The position numbers were made by a program, and so were the translations under genes. 64,000 nucleotides of DNA from Crambe crambe (taxonomy: Eukaryota > Porifera > Demospongiae > Poecilosclerida > Crambeidae), in contig OZ004590.1 in the NCBI GenBank assembly GCA_963924555.1, positions 6,812,001 through 6,876,000 on the forward strand. Direction: 5' to 3'. Positions within the stretch are counted from its first letter, which is position 1. Each line of letters opens with the position of its first letter. Shown one piece after another: positions 1 to 23,816 of this stretch. The notes under the pieces were generated by a model that was not told the origin of the DNA, did not search any database, and saw only the letters and a program-made list of their open reading frames with translations.

Positions 1-1270
1 TATTGGAAATCTTTCTGTACTCTTCTTGCTCCAACAAAAGCTCATCTGTCTTTGGATCAAGCACATGTGGTGGAATAGGTCTTGCCTTGAATTTATTCAT
101 GCACTGCATTTTTTCTAGATCCAGACTCCGTTTGAGTAACTCTATATATTTCCTTTGCTGCTTCTCCTCATCTCTCTTCCAGAATTTGAAAGGTTTTTGA
201 TTAGATTTCAATATCTGTTTAGTTTCCCTCTTCACTTGCTCTCTCCTCTGCTCATTCTTGGCATTCATCAGTTCATATAGAGGCAAAAATGTGCTGGCAG
301 GTATGGGAGTAGCATGAAATTGCTTCCTAGTCTCTGCTTCTTCAGCAGCTTCTCTTTCCAGAGATTCTCTCTCTGCTTGTAACATACTTCTAGACTTCTT
401 CCTGGGAGTTTTAGCCTCACGGACAGTCATATGAAAAGGCTCTGGAATTGTGATTCTTGGTCTCCATTTATCGGAATGCTCACTCTCTTTCACTTCAGAG
501 TCACTACCTTGACTGTACTCTTCTACTGAAAAATTATCCCACATTTTCCCTACAGCTAGCAATCCAGAGGGGGCAAAGGGATCGGCATCAATGAGTGCTC
601 TTGTCTCATCTTGACTTGATGGAGGACTTGATGACTCAACCCAACTCTGAAAGGACCTGTTATCTCCAGTGTCGCTTTCACTATCTTCAGAGTAAAATTT
701 CTCTGGAGAGACATCCACTATTGAGACTTCAGCATTTTCATCTGTATAGTATTCAACTTCCTCGACTTCACCCACACCTTTGATTTCTCGTTCTTCTCCG
801 ATTGCAGGGTCAGCATCTGTCAGCAGTTCATCATCATTTCCATAGTGATCATTTTCAGGAGATGAAGGTATGTATTCTTCCTGATTCTCATGCATAAAAT
901 TCATTGACCTTGTGGGTTTGAAATATGTCAAAGCAGACAAGGCTTGGCGATGATCTTTTTGAAGATTCCTGATCTCCTTGAGGAGTAAAGAGTTACTTTC
1001 TGAGAGGGTTCTGAAGAGAACAGCATAATCACTGCTTGGCTCCGAGCTAAATGCTTGTTTAGCACGAGGAATGGCGTATGTTTTCCTTACAGAGAGAGAC
1101 TGGTTGTCTTTTGACATGGAGAATTCCTTATCTGGCGATATCACAGACCTTCGAGGTTGATGTTTGGGTTCTGATGAAGAAACAAAGAGTTGGGGCCTTT
1201 CAAACGAGGCGGGAGGAGTAACACAAGAATTTGTAAAGACGCTAAGATTGTGATCCGTAAGGGAGGACAT
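1..1270 (-). CDS. FAM161: FAM161-family centrosomal/ciliary protein, 5' part (runs off the left edge)
   Basis: An open frame reads without a break from an ATG at 1270 to the window edge (423 residues, no intron). The first half is low-complexity and acidic. The second half has the hallmarks of the FAM161 (UPF0564) family: a charged helix followed by FHATPIPASTFLPLYELM, then KPFKFWKRDEEKQ, then NKFKARPIPPHVLDPKTDEL. In vertebrates FAM161A and FAM161B bind microtubules and sit at the centrosome, basal body and connecting cilium; here a role in ciliated cells is inferred. The remaining C-terminal part of the domain must lie left of position 1. The start is chosen because the frame upstream of 1270 has no further ATG before non-coding sequence. 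I cannot tell the A from the B paralog. Confidence 0.82.
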   Translation of the reverse strand, partial: MSSLTDHNLSVFTNSCVTPPASFERPQLFVSSSEPKHQPRRSVISPDKEFSMSKDNQSLSVRKTYAIPRAKQAFSSEPSSDYAVLFRTLSESNSLLLKEIRNLQKDHRQALSALTYFKPTRSMNFMHENQEEYIPSSPENDHYGNDDELLTDADPAIGEEREIKGVGEVEEVEYYTDENAEVSIVDVSPEKFYSEDSESDTGDNRSFQSWVESSSPPSSQDETRALIDADPFAPSGLLAVGKMWDNFSVEEYSQGSDSEVKESEHSDKWRPRITIPEPFHMTVREAKTPRKKSRSMLQAERESLEREAAEEAETRKQFHATPIPASTFLPLYELMNAKNEQRREQVKRETKQILKSNQKPFKFWKRDEEKQQRKYIELLKRSLDLEKMQCMNKFKARPIPPHVLDPKTDELLLEQEEYRKISN

Positions 1271-2186
1271 TTTTGTTGCTAGTAGCAACACGCATTTGGC
1301 AAGGATCGCTTTATCGAAATGTCATAAGGTAAAGGGTCTCCAAAGATAAAAAAGACCATGCATTACACCATCGCTAAACAACTGACAGCAAATACACAAA
1401 CTAATTATTTGCTTCCACTTGAGTTGATCAGCCAATGACAAGAGCCACAATAAAACTATAGAGTGAATAAATACTCTAATGTTACTTTTTTTCATGACTA
1501 TGACATATGCCAGCTTACCCATAGAGTGAGATGAAAAAAGTGATAAGATGATATGCAATCTTGACAAAAGTTTCTTTTTGAAAATGAGCTAGCATTCCTC
1601 GGTTTCTAATTTCTGTGGGGTCATAAACTCCCATGCTACCAGGTGGCAAAGTGGAGTACCTAGAAGGAATCTTATTACTTTTTGCATAGTATTTAAAATC
1701 ATGACAATAGAATTCACCTGTATATTAGATAAATTGATAGAGGGCAGAGAAGGAGAAATAAGAACCAGTGCCAAGTGAGGAGCAGCGAGACAGGAATGAT
1801 GGCTGCTCCAATTACCTCAGGCAACACCCACTATTCACAAATAGCATGTCAAAAGATATGTACAGTCTCTTCACACTCACTGACCTTATTCAGTCGCGTA
1901 CAGCCCTGTTTGGTGTTCAGAAAATCACAGTCTAGATCTGACAATAGGATTATCTTGTAGAAAAAGTCAAAGAATTGAAAACATCATAAATTCAGCTAGC
2001 CAGAAATTTCCTATTCTGTCAAGGATACTAAGTAAACGCTGAGTACCAACATTACAAGTGCATCCACCAGGCATACTAAGAACACAAGAATATCCGACAT
2101 CTTCCTTGGAAATTTTCTATTTCATGCACACCATAATAAAAAGTTCAAAGTACAAAGAAAAATTATTTCCCCCATCATGCATCTAT
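1271..2186. other. Intergenic region upstream of FAM161
   Basis: AT-rich sequence with only short, unconvincing open frames and no recognisable domain, RNA gene or repeat. It must contain the FAM161 promoter, but no clear motif is visible. It ends at the left terminus of the foldback element. Confidence 0.6.
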
Positions 2187-2539
2187 TAAATGTAGCGAAA
2201 ACTGTAGAAGGACCCTGTAGAAGGACCGGCTAGAAATGACGCCATAGTGAGAATCAAGATATTTCGCGAGATCAAAAATCATTACAGTACTAACATATTC
2301 TATTATACTAGCTGTTTAGCTGTGTAGCTATGCTGCAAGAAGTGATGAAATAAAGAGGACTGAAGAAGGACCAAGAAGGATGAGTGAAGGACTGGATAAA
2401 ATGAGTGGAATGATAAATTCTATTTTAAGTACCAGACAAGCCGGACTGCTGTAAATTTGGGGAAATCACACTATACTAGCACTGAAGCACTCTCTGTACT
2501 GCATTTAATTAGAATTGACACTCTGTGAAGGTTAGAATC

Positions 2540-3390
2540 ATAATGATAATGATAGAGAAGAACCGAACGAAAAAAGAAAAGGACTGGGCTCTATTGTGGG
2601 CACCAGACTGCTCTAATTAGAGAGACCACACTATACCAGCACTAAGACACTCTTGAGCATCTCTGTACTGCATGTAATTAGAGTTGAAATCCTGTAACGG
2701 AATCAAATTAGAATCATAGAGAAGGACCGGATGAAAAAGAGAAGGACCGGGCTCTATTGCAGGCACCAGACTGCTCTAATTAAAGAGACCACACTATACC
2801 AGCACTAAGACATTCTTGAGAGTCTCTGTACTGCATGTAATTAGAGTTGAAATCCTGTGACGGAATCAAATTAGAATCATAGAGAAGGACCGGATGAAAA
2901 AGAGAAGGACCGGGCTCTATTGCTGGCACCAGACTGCTCTAATTAAAGAGACCACACTATACCAGCACTAAGACATTCTTGAGAGTCTCTGTACTGCATG
3001 TAATTAGAGTTGAAATCCTGTGACGGAATCAAATTAGAATCATAAAGAAGGACCGGATGAAAAAGAGAAGGACCGGGCTCTATTGCAGGCACCAGACTGC
3101 TCTAATTAAAGAGACCACACTATACCAGCACTAAAACACTCTTGAGAGTCTCTGTACTGCATGTAATTAGAGTTGACAGCCTGTGACAGAATCATCACAG
3201 AGAAGGACCGGATAAAAAAGGGAAGGACCGGGCTCTATTGCAGGCACCAGACTGCTCTAATTAGAGAGACCACACTATGCCAGCTCTAAGACACTCGTGT
3301 GAATCTCTGTACTGCATGTAATTGGAGTTGACATCCTGTGACGGAATCAAATTAGAATCACAAAGAAGGACTGGATGAAAAAAAAGAGAA
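2540..3390 (+). repeat. Left-arm tandem array, 163-bp unit
   Basis: The start of GAAGGACCGGATGAAAAAGA recurs at 2721, 2884 and 3047 (period 163) and, in shorter or diverged form, near 2555, 3202 and 3365. Each unit carries two GAAGGACCGG boxes, an ACACTATACCAGCACTAAGA box and a CTCTGTACTGCATGTAATTA box. Inner units are nearly identical and outer ones diverge, as expected for homogenisation by unequal exchange. Confidence 0.9.
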
Positions 3391-4001
3391 GGGCACAGAA
3401 GTGAAGTGCTCATGAGCATGCCTATAGCTATACGCACCTTATCATTTGCAACATTAATTTAGCCTGCATGCAAACAATTTTTCAGACTTGCACACTCAAG
3501 CTATCCAATGGGGGGTGGGGCTCATATCTGCAGGGTATTTCGGAGACCTTAAGGGGTTAACACACAATAAAGTTGTCATGGGTAGATTGGATGAGTAGAA
3601 AGGCTGTGACAAGATTTGGTGACCGCAGACTTGTTAATATCCAAGTAATGGATAATTCATGTGCCTGTGACAGATTTCATAAAAGATCACATCACATCAT
3701 GTATTACATTGCAGTGATTTTTTTCACCAATAATGCTGGAAATCAGATTTTTGCTAACAGGGAGTGTAGTTTTGGTAATAGGAAGGTCAAATTGTGACAC
3801 CGGGACCTCTATACAGTGCTCTACCACATACTTCATGGATGGGAAAATTAACCCCATCTATGCTGATTACATGACGTACCACCATGGGAGCATATGTGAT
3901 TGAAGTAGAGCGACTGCTAGCTAGAGCTAGGAAACTAATGGCTATTTGGAAACATCAAGATGATATCATGCACACCTATGGTATAATTCCCAGCTATATA
4001 C

Positions 4002-4436
4002 CTGGGTGTATCCACCACTCCGGCTCTCCATTGGCTGGTTAAAGTTTTCAAATGTGTGATTAGTGTAGTTAAGTCATATTTGTATTTGGTGATAACAATC
4101 GATTCTTCCACATCAAATAGCCCATTTACTGCTTCAATTTCCATATAATCAATGATCTAAGACTGGATACAGATATTTCAAGCCTTTCAATAGTGTATGA
4201 TGCATATTGTTCATTGACTTTCACTCTTGAATAACTAGGGTTGGTCCGGTTTTCACCGGACTACTTTTTATCCCATGCCTGCAGAGTTAGCCAGGTGATT
4301 ATGTATCCTTCAAGAATCATGATCACATTAGCATATCGAAACTCCTTCTGATAAGTGGGTGAATGATATAAAGTGGGCATGGTTATCCCATGCACAAGCA
4401 CACTGGGCCACTCAAAATTCTATGGATACACCCCTG
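4002..4436. repeat. Small terminal-inverted-repeat element, copy 1 (longer form)
   Basis: Starts CTGGGTGTATCCACCACTC and ends TGGATACACCCCTG, so the ends are inverted copies of CAGGGGTGTATCCA. The internal part from 4228 matches copy 2 at 5489-5729, but about 200 bases (4024-4227) are present only here. It lies in the centre of the foldback. No open frame. Confidence 0.7.
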
Positions 4437-5269
4437 TTATAACAGCTGTGGTTCTCCCTATTTGGTGTCCAGATAGCTCTAAGTGAATATATACCCTGAA
4501 TTAATTGTTTCAAAATTTATGAACCTTGATCTCTAGATCTCTCTGCAGGGTATGGGGTATATTCACTTAGAGCTAACCGACTACTTTAATATCTGGACAC
4601 CACGTACATGTACATAGGGAGAACCTATTAGAGCTGTTATATAGCTGTTCCATTAGAGGAACTATACCCCACTCTTCCTCCCCCCTTTGTGGTCTGCATA
4701 ATATCATCTTGATGTTTCCAAATAGCCATTAGTGTCCATGCTAGCAGTGGCTCTACTTCAATCACGTATAATGCTCCCATGGTGGTACGTCATGTAATCA
4801 GCATAGATGGGGTTAATTTCCCCATCCATGAAGTATGCAGTAGAGCACTGTATAGAGGTCCCGGTGTCACAATTTGATCTTCCTAGCATTAAAACTACAC
4901 TCCCTGTGAGCAAAAATCTGATTTCCAGCATTGTTGGTGAAAAAAATCACTGCGATGTAGCTAAAACATAATGTGTTATGAAATCTGTCACAGGCACATG
5001 AATTACCTGTTACTTGGATATTAACAAGTCTGTGGTCACCAAATCTTGTCACAGCCTTTCAATCTACCCATGACAACATTATTGTGCATTAACCCCTTAA
5101 GGTCTCCGAAATACCCTGCAGATATGAGCCCCACCCCCCTTTGGATAGCTTGAGTGTGCAAGTCTGAAAAATTGTTTGCATGCAGGCCAAGTTGAGGTGA
5201 ACTAATGTTGCAAATGATAAGGTGTATGTAGCTATAGGCATGCTCATAAGCACTTCACTTCTGTGCCCT

Positions 5270-7030
5270 TCTCTTCATCCAGTCCTTCTTTGTGATTCTA
5301 ATTTGATTCCGTCACAGGGTGTCAACTCCAATTACATGCAGTACAGAGATCCACACGAGTGCCTTAGAGTGTGGTCTCCCTAATTAAAGCAGTCTGGTGC
5401 CTGCAATAGAACCCAGTCCTTCTCTTTTTCATCCGGTCCTTCTCTGTGATTCTAATTTGATTCCATCACAGGGTGTCAACTCTAATAACAGAGGTATATC
5501 CACCACTCCGGTTGGTCCAGTTTTCACCGGACCACTTTTTCTCATGCCTGCAGAGTTAGCCAAGTGATTATGTATATGTGAAGTACCATGACCTTCAAGA
5601 ATCATGATCACATTGTAGCATAGCTTTATCGAAACTCCTTCTGATAAGTAGGTGAATGATATAAAGTGTGCATGGTGATCCCACGCACAAGCACACCGGG
5701 CCACTCAAAATTCTGTGGATACACCCCTGAATTACATGCAGTACAGAGACTCCCAAAAGTGTCTTAGTGCTGGTATAGTGTGGTCTCTCTAATTAGAGCA
5801 GCCTGGTGCCCGCAATAGAACCCAGTCCTTCTTTTTTCATCTGGTCCTTCTTTGTGATTCTATTTTGATTCCGTCACAGGGTATCAACTCTAGTTACATG
5901 CAGTACAGAGACTCTCAAGAGTGTCTTAGTGCTGGTATAGTGTGGTCTCTTTAATTAGAGCAGTCTGGTGCCTGCAATAGAGCCCGGTCCTTCTCTTTTT
6001 CATCCGGTCCTTCTCTATGATTCTAATTTGATTCCGTCACAGGATTTCAACTCTAATTACATGCAGTACAGAGACTCTCAAGAGTGTCTTAGTGCTGGTA
6101 TAGTGTGGTCTCTTTAATTAGAGCAGTCTGGTGCCAGCAATAGAGCCCGGTCCTTCTCTTTTTCATCTGGTCCTTCTCTATGATTCTAATTTGATTCCGT
6201 CACAGGATTTCAACTCTAATTACATGCAGTACAGAGACTCTCAAGAGTGTCTTAGTGCTGGTATAGTGTGGTCTCTTTAATTAGAGCAGTCTGGTGCCCG
6301 CAATAGAGCCCGGTCCTTCTCTTTTTCATCCGGTCCTGCTCTATGATTTTAATTTGATTCCGTCACAGGATTTCAACTCTAATCACATGCAGTACAGAGA
6401 CTCCCAAAAGTGTCTTAGTGCTGGTATAGTGTGGTCTCTCTAATTAGAGCAGCCTGGTGCCCGCAATAGAACCCAGTCCTTCTTTTTTCATCTGGTCCTT
6501 CTTTGTGATTCTATTTTGATTCCGTCACAGGGTATCAACTCTAGTTACATGCAGTACAGAGACTCTCAAGAGTGTCTTAGTGCTGGTATAGTGTTGTCTC
6601 TCTAATTAGAGCAGCCTGGTGCCTGCAATAGAGCCCGGTCCTTCTCTTTTTCATCCGGTCCTTCTTTGTGATTCTAATTTGATTCCGTCACAGGATGTCA
6701 ACTCTAATTGCATGCAGTACAGAGACTCTCAAGAGTGTCTTAGTGCTGGTATAGTGTGGTCTCTTTAATTAGAGCAGTTTGGTGCCTGCAATAGAGCCCG
6801 GTCCTTCTCTTTTTCATCCGGTCCTTCTCTATGATTCTAATTTGATTCCATCACAGGATGTCAACTCTAATTACATGCAGTACAGAGATGCTCAAGAGTG
6901 TCTTAGTGCTGGTATAGTGTGGTCTCTTTAATTAGAGCAGTCTGGTGCCCACAATAGAGCCCAGTCCTTTTCTTTTTTCGTTCGGTTCTTCTCTATCATT
7001 ATCATTATGATTCTAACCTTCACAGAGTGT
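5270..7030 (-). repeat. Right-arm tandem array, same 163-bp unit inverted
   Basis: About nine copies of the reverse complement of the left-arm unit, recognisable by TCCGGTCCTTCTCTATGATT and TGGTATAGTGTGGTCTCTTT. One copy is split by a 241-bp terminal-inverted-repeat element at 5489-5729. Confidence 0.9.
5489..5729. repeat. Small terminal-inverted-repeat element, copy 2, inside a tandem unit
   Basis: Begins CAGAGGTATATCCACCACTC and ends GGATACACCCCTG. It interrupts the TCTAATTACATGCAG box of a 163-bp unit, with AAT-like bases on each side. Compared with copy 1 it lacks about 200 bp next to the left end. Insertion happened after the array formed. Confidence 0.75.
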
Positions 7031-7370
7031 CAATTCTAATTAAATGCAGTACAGAGAGTGCTTCAGTGCTAGTATAGTGTGATTTCCCCAAATTTATAGC
7101 AGTCCGGCTTGTCTGGTACTTAAAATAGAATTTATCATTCCACTCATTTTATCCAGTCCTTCACTCATCCTTCTTGGTCCTTCTTCAGTCCTCTTTGTTT
7201 CATCACTTCTTGCAGCATAGCTACACAGCTAAACAGCTAGTATAATAGAATATGTTAGTACTGTAATGATTTTTGATCTCGCGAAATATCTTGAATCTCA
7301 CTATGACGTCATTTCTAGCCGGTCCTTCTACAGGGTCCTTCTACTGTTTTCGCTACATTTAATAGGTCCA

Positions 7371-8423
7371 TCATGTCCACGTTACAAAGAAGTTGAAAAT
7401 TGAGATGATAAGGAGATACATTATACCAACCATAAATAAAAATATAAGAAATGCTCTTAATAGCTTCTGTCCAAGGGAGATGCGGTTCAATTCAGCACTC
7501 AAGTCCAGCACTTGCTGCTTCAAGTAAGTCCTATCCCAAGAGTTATCCACTATAATGTCTGCTTTCCTGCATTTTTCTTCCAGTGGCATCTGTGCATTGA
7601 TTCTTTGCCATGCTTCTTCTTCAGATAAAGAGTCTCGTGCCTGCAGTCTCTCCACTTGTTGCTCAAGCGAACTATTGGTAAGAATGAAAGAAGTTCAATG
7701 TTTCCCACAATGCAGGATGGGCCACCCCGTTTGGATAAAGAAACTTCAAAGAAAGTGGACTGGGTCTATGGCATTAATTGAATTGAATATACTTAAGAAC
7801 CAAAGTACAGCTAGGGGAAACTCTGGAAATTCATTCAACTGATGTATAAAAGCATCTAGTCTCGCGCGCCAGTCAAAAAAAAAAAAAGTGCGGCTGGCTA
7901 GCAAGACTAAAAGCATCTTACCAGTTGACTACAATAGTCCTCTTCATCCATTTTGTGTACTTTCCAGCTTCAAATAAGAGAGGTGACACCAAGATTACCA
8001 TCGACTCACCTGCACAGAGGACACCTCATTAAACATTAAATAATACAGAAATAATTACTTTTGAGGAAGTACTTGACAATTTCCCACATCATTGCCTTTT
8101 GGATGTAAGGATGTGTACACTTATTGAGAATTTGTCTCTTTTTTTTGTTCTCAAAGATGATTTTTGATAGTTTTGACCGATTTAGCTTGCCATCTGGAAG
8201 GAGTACATCACTACCAAAATGTTTCACTATAGCATTCAATGCAGGTCTTCCTGGTTCAACCACTGCCAGAAAAAAATCTATTAAAGCCCACCAATTCAAT
8301 AACTAACCTACCTTTCCTTGCCAAAATGTCAGCATCTATTATTGGATATCCCAAGCTCTCCAGCAGTGAAGAAACAGCTGATTTGCCGCTGGCTATTCCT
8401 CCAGTCAAACCGTAGATGTGCAT
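7371..8423 (-). CDS. DCAKD: Dephospho-CoA kinase domain-containing protein
   Basis: Four exons: 8423-8312, 8262-8059, 8009-7922 and 7671-7371, total 234 residues, close to vertebrate DCAKD (231). The N-terminus has the Walker A loop [12 protein letters not shown] (residues 4-15), followed by [16 protein letters not shown]. The middle has [20 protein letters not shown] and [10 protein letters not shown], and the end has [20 protein letters not shown], the adenylate-kinase-like lid and base contacts of CoaE proteins. A hydrophobic C-terminal segment ([19 protein letters not shown]) fits the membrane-proximal tail of the animal protein. The family phosphorylates dephospho-CoA in the last CoA step; whether DCAKD itself does so is less certain than for COASY. 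ATG 8423 is preferred to the in-frame ATG at 8468 because homologs start right at the P-loop. Divergent from the cornichon gene, 219 bp away. Confidence 0.92.
7857..7909. repeat. MITE with TAGTCTCGCG ends, intron 3 of DCAKD
   Basis: A 53-bp element with inverted ends TAGTCT...AGACTA is flanked by an 8-bp direct repeat AAAGCATC at 7849-7856 and 7910-7917. The outer inverted repeat extends as TAGTCTCGCGCGCCAG against CTGGCTAGCAAGACTA. Same family as 62412-62474. The 8-bp duplication fits a hAT-type transposase acting in trans. Confidence 0.75.
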
Positions 8424-8475
8424 GTCGACTAGAATAGCAACGTCAGCAGATTTTAGGACAAAGGTCATTCAGGGC

Positions 8476-8618
8476 TTAACCCTTTAACAACTATAGACGC
8501 AGATTTGCGTCAAATTGTTCGCCAGTTGTAGTATTTTCAATTCTAAAGATTCTCAAGGTCGCGTCGATATCGCGATCCTGATGACGCAGATGGATGTGTC
8601 TAGGGGTTAAAGGGTTAA
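8476..8618. repeat. piggyBac-like MITE in the DCAKD/CNIH intergenic promoter
   Basis: A 143-bp sequence with perfect 13-bp ends, TTAACCCTTTAAC (8476-8488) and GTTAAAGGGTTAA (8606-8618). TTAA at both outer edges with CCC inside is the pattern of piggyBac-derived MITEs. It occupies most of the 219-bp gap between the two divergent start codons. Confidence 0.72.
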
Positions 8619-8642
8619 TAGGTACCGTACCGTACGAGGAAG

Positions 8643-9334
8643 ATGCTGGGGTTAGATTTTTACGTCTACCTTCTGGTCATGGTGCTGGCCATAGTCTTAC
8701 TCTTCCTCATGGTTTGGCATGTAAGTATGATACATTCTGTCAGTAAGAATTAACCGAGGAGTGAGGGTGGGCTTTAATTAGAGTCTCTTCTCTTAACAGT
8801 TAATAGCAGTAGATGAACTGAAGAACGACTACAGAAATCCAGTGGACTTCTGTCAAGGGCTCAATAGGGTACATTATAACATCTCTTGTTGAAAAGATTA
8901 TTTGATGTTCATAAATTTACAGCTAATTCTTCCTGAGTATGGCCTCCATCTTTTTGTCACGCTTCTCTTACTCTTTTGTGGCTACTGGTTCTCATTTGCT
9001 CTCAATGTTCCATTATTAGTGTATCATATTCGAAGGTATGTGTGTGCAGTTCAGTTTCTATAACGTGGTGGACAATTCTGTTCCGTATCTCAATAGGTAC
9101 ATAAAACGGCCCACCATATCTGGGCCAGGAATCTATGACCCAACAGAAGTGATGAACAGAGCAAATACTACGCTCTTCATGAGGGAAGGGTTTGTGAAAA
9201 TTGGTTTCTATGTAGTCTCCTTTCTATTCTATCTTTACAAGTGAGTTTGCTTCAGTTTTAAAAATTGGTGATTTCCTAATCCTTTATTTTTCCCCTTTAG
9301 CATGATGGTAGCTTTGGTAGTAGCATTGACATGA
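8643..9334 (+). CDS. CNIH4: Cornichon family protein, CNIH4-like
   Basis: Five exons (8643-8720, 8800-8868, 8923-9035, 9097-9240, 9301-9334) encode 145 residues. Visible family features are an N-terminal membrane segment ending in MVWHLIAVDELKNDYRNP, a middle stretch LILPEYGLHLFVTLLLLF, NVPLLVYHIRRYIKRP, and GIYDPTEVMNR followed by the last hydrophobic block FYVVSFLFYLYNMMVALVVA. The single GIYDPTEVMNR block and short loop match CNIH4 rather than CNIH1-3. Cornichons are ER membrane adaptors that load transmembrane cargo into COPII vesicles; CNIH4 acts on GPCR export in vertebrates. The start ATG lies 24 bp right of a MITE and is the only one that opens the first membrane span. Convergent with GMF. 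Confidence 0.9.
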
Positions 9335-9534
9335 ATGGCATACTCATAATAATAGGAAACTATTGTACAATTTTTGTGAAAAAAAAACAACGCAAAACAT
9401 CAAACACCTTTACATACAAATAATCTTTTATGCTGGAATTGTTCCAGATATATTATTCTGGCTTCCAGATAATAATCTAATATATTTCTCACATTAAAAT
9501 TGCCAAGAACACAATAAAATTTGAACACTTTTGC

Positions 9535-10483
9535 TCATCTAAAAAATTTCAGTTTCTCCACCAACCAGTCCTCAGTTAGTTCGTCCAAACTGCGAATCTC
9601 AAAAACCTGTATTTAAACAAACCACTCTCATTGGCCTAAAGCTTTCAATACTCAAGCTATCAAATAAGATCTGACCTTTGAAAAACCACCTGCATGAACA
9701 AGGCTCAGCTTGGAACCAGCATACATCATCTGCATCTCAGGCTTGCAGCCTGAAGGACTTATGAAGATGAAACAGAGCGGATATGATGTTCGACCATCAT
9801 CATGCTTGAGGCAATAGCTGTAGACTATATAGCGAGGGTGATGGGCTGGCAGTTCGTCCCTCAAACTCTCAATGCTAATGTCCTGTGGCAAATAGGATTT
9901 TTGGATAAAGACAATGTACCAGTTAATAATATAACAAACCTCCATGTCTTCATCATCAAAGCTGTCATCCAGGATAATGGTGGTAGTGTCCATATCAATC
10001 TTCACTAAGAATGGAGAGAGCTTATTATTACAAGGGGTGTACCTCCAATATTAAAATGAGTGAACTGTGACTTACTGACAATCGCAGCATTGGTTGTCGC
10101 TTTCCTGAAGCGAAACTTTTTAAGTCTTGCTAATACAGCATCATCTATCGCACACACTTTCAAATTCTGTGCCTGGTATGTTTTTAAAAGGTGTGCTTAT
10201 TTATTCTATTGTGTGTGCTAATAAAGGAATATTTACTGCTCTAACTAAACATTTCCAAATAAGGACATTCAACATCGTCATGGTCCATGGAACTAAAAGA
10301 ATTTCATACCCTAGATGTCTAATCTTACTAAAATTGGAGCTTTTTGATAGCCTAGAGATGGATTAGGTCTATTACCAAATGCAGGGAGAGGTTACATTCT
10401 AAAAGCTGACAAACCAGGAATTCAGCTTGCTATCAAATTAAGGACCTAGGATTACAAACTAGAAATAGATCTAAACTCACCAT
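9535..10483 (-). CDS. GMF: Glia maturation factor (ADF-homology Arp2/3 debranching factor)
   Basis: Five exons (10483-10481, 10172-10076, 10004-9940, 9882-9676, 9606-9535) give 147 residues against 142 in human GMF. The protein reads [33 protein letters not shown], then [66 protein letters not shown] and a C-terminal [19 protein letters not shown], all matching GMF block by block. GMF binds the Arp2/3 complex at actin branch points and removes branches. The first coding exon contains only the ATG, followed at once by GTGAGT; the next exon begins GCACAG after ACCAG. Five extra acidic residues sit in the loop after the first strand. Divergent from TARBP1 (197 bp between start codons). Confidence 0.92.
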
Positions 10484-10680
10484 TAGAAATAGCTAGGAAG
10501 AGGTCTCCGTTTAAAAAAAAATTCAGATACTTCCTCTGTAAACAGCACACAGCTAGCTGTAGCTATCGCTAGCTAACGGTACCCCGCCTATAATTATTAT
10601 TTCTCTAATAGTGCGCACCATAAACATGGTAATTAAGCCTTAAGGGGTGTGTCCAGTAAGTAGACACACGTGGACTAGCT

Positions 10681-23816
<13,136 letters not shown>

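Larger units (their letters stand above)
2187..7364. repeat. Large foldback element with tandemly repeated inverted arms
   Basis: The first about 170 bases (from CTATTAAATGTAGCG at about 2187) recur as a near-perfect reverse complement at about 7205-7364. The symmetry continues inward: a 163-bp unit is repeated about six times in the left arm (about 2540-3390) and about nine times in inverted orientation in the right arm (about 5270-7030). Single-copy blocks at 3400-3975 and 4690-5250 are also inverted copies, and an inner inverted pair lies at 4436-4500 and 4545-4645. A TTAA at each junction followed by ATGTAGCG is compatible with a TTAA target duplication, although the flanking CTA/TAG is also palindromic. 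There is no transposase frame, so the element is non-autonomous. Arms are unequal (about 1.8 and 2.7 kb) because of unit number and a 241-bp insertion in the right arm. Confidence 0.88.

Noticed and set aside
3573-3797. Mirror-image frames at 3573-3797 and 4867-5052 as a conserved gene
   Set aside because: They are the same foldback inner block in both arms; similarity reflects the inverted repeat, not coding constraint.
2540-7030. CRISPR-like or satellite centromere interpretation of the 163-bp repeats
   Set aside because: The units are contiguous without spacers, occur in two opposite arrays and lie within a defined foldback element in an animal genome.
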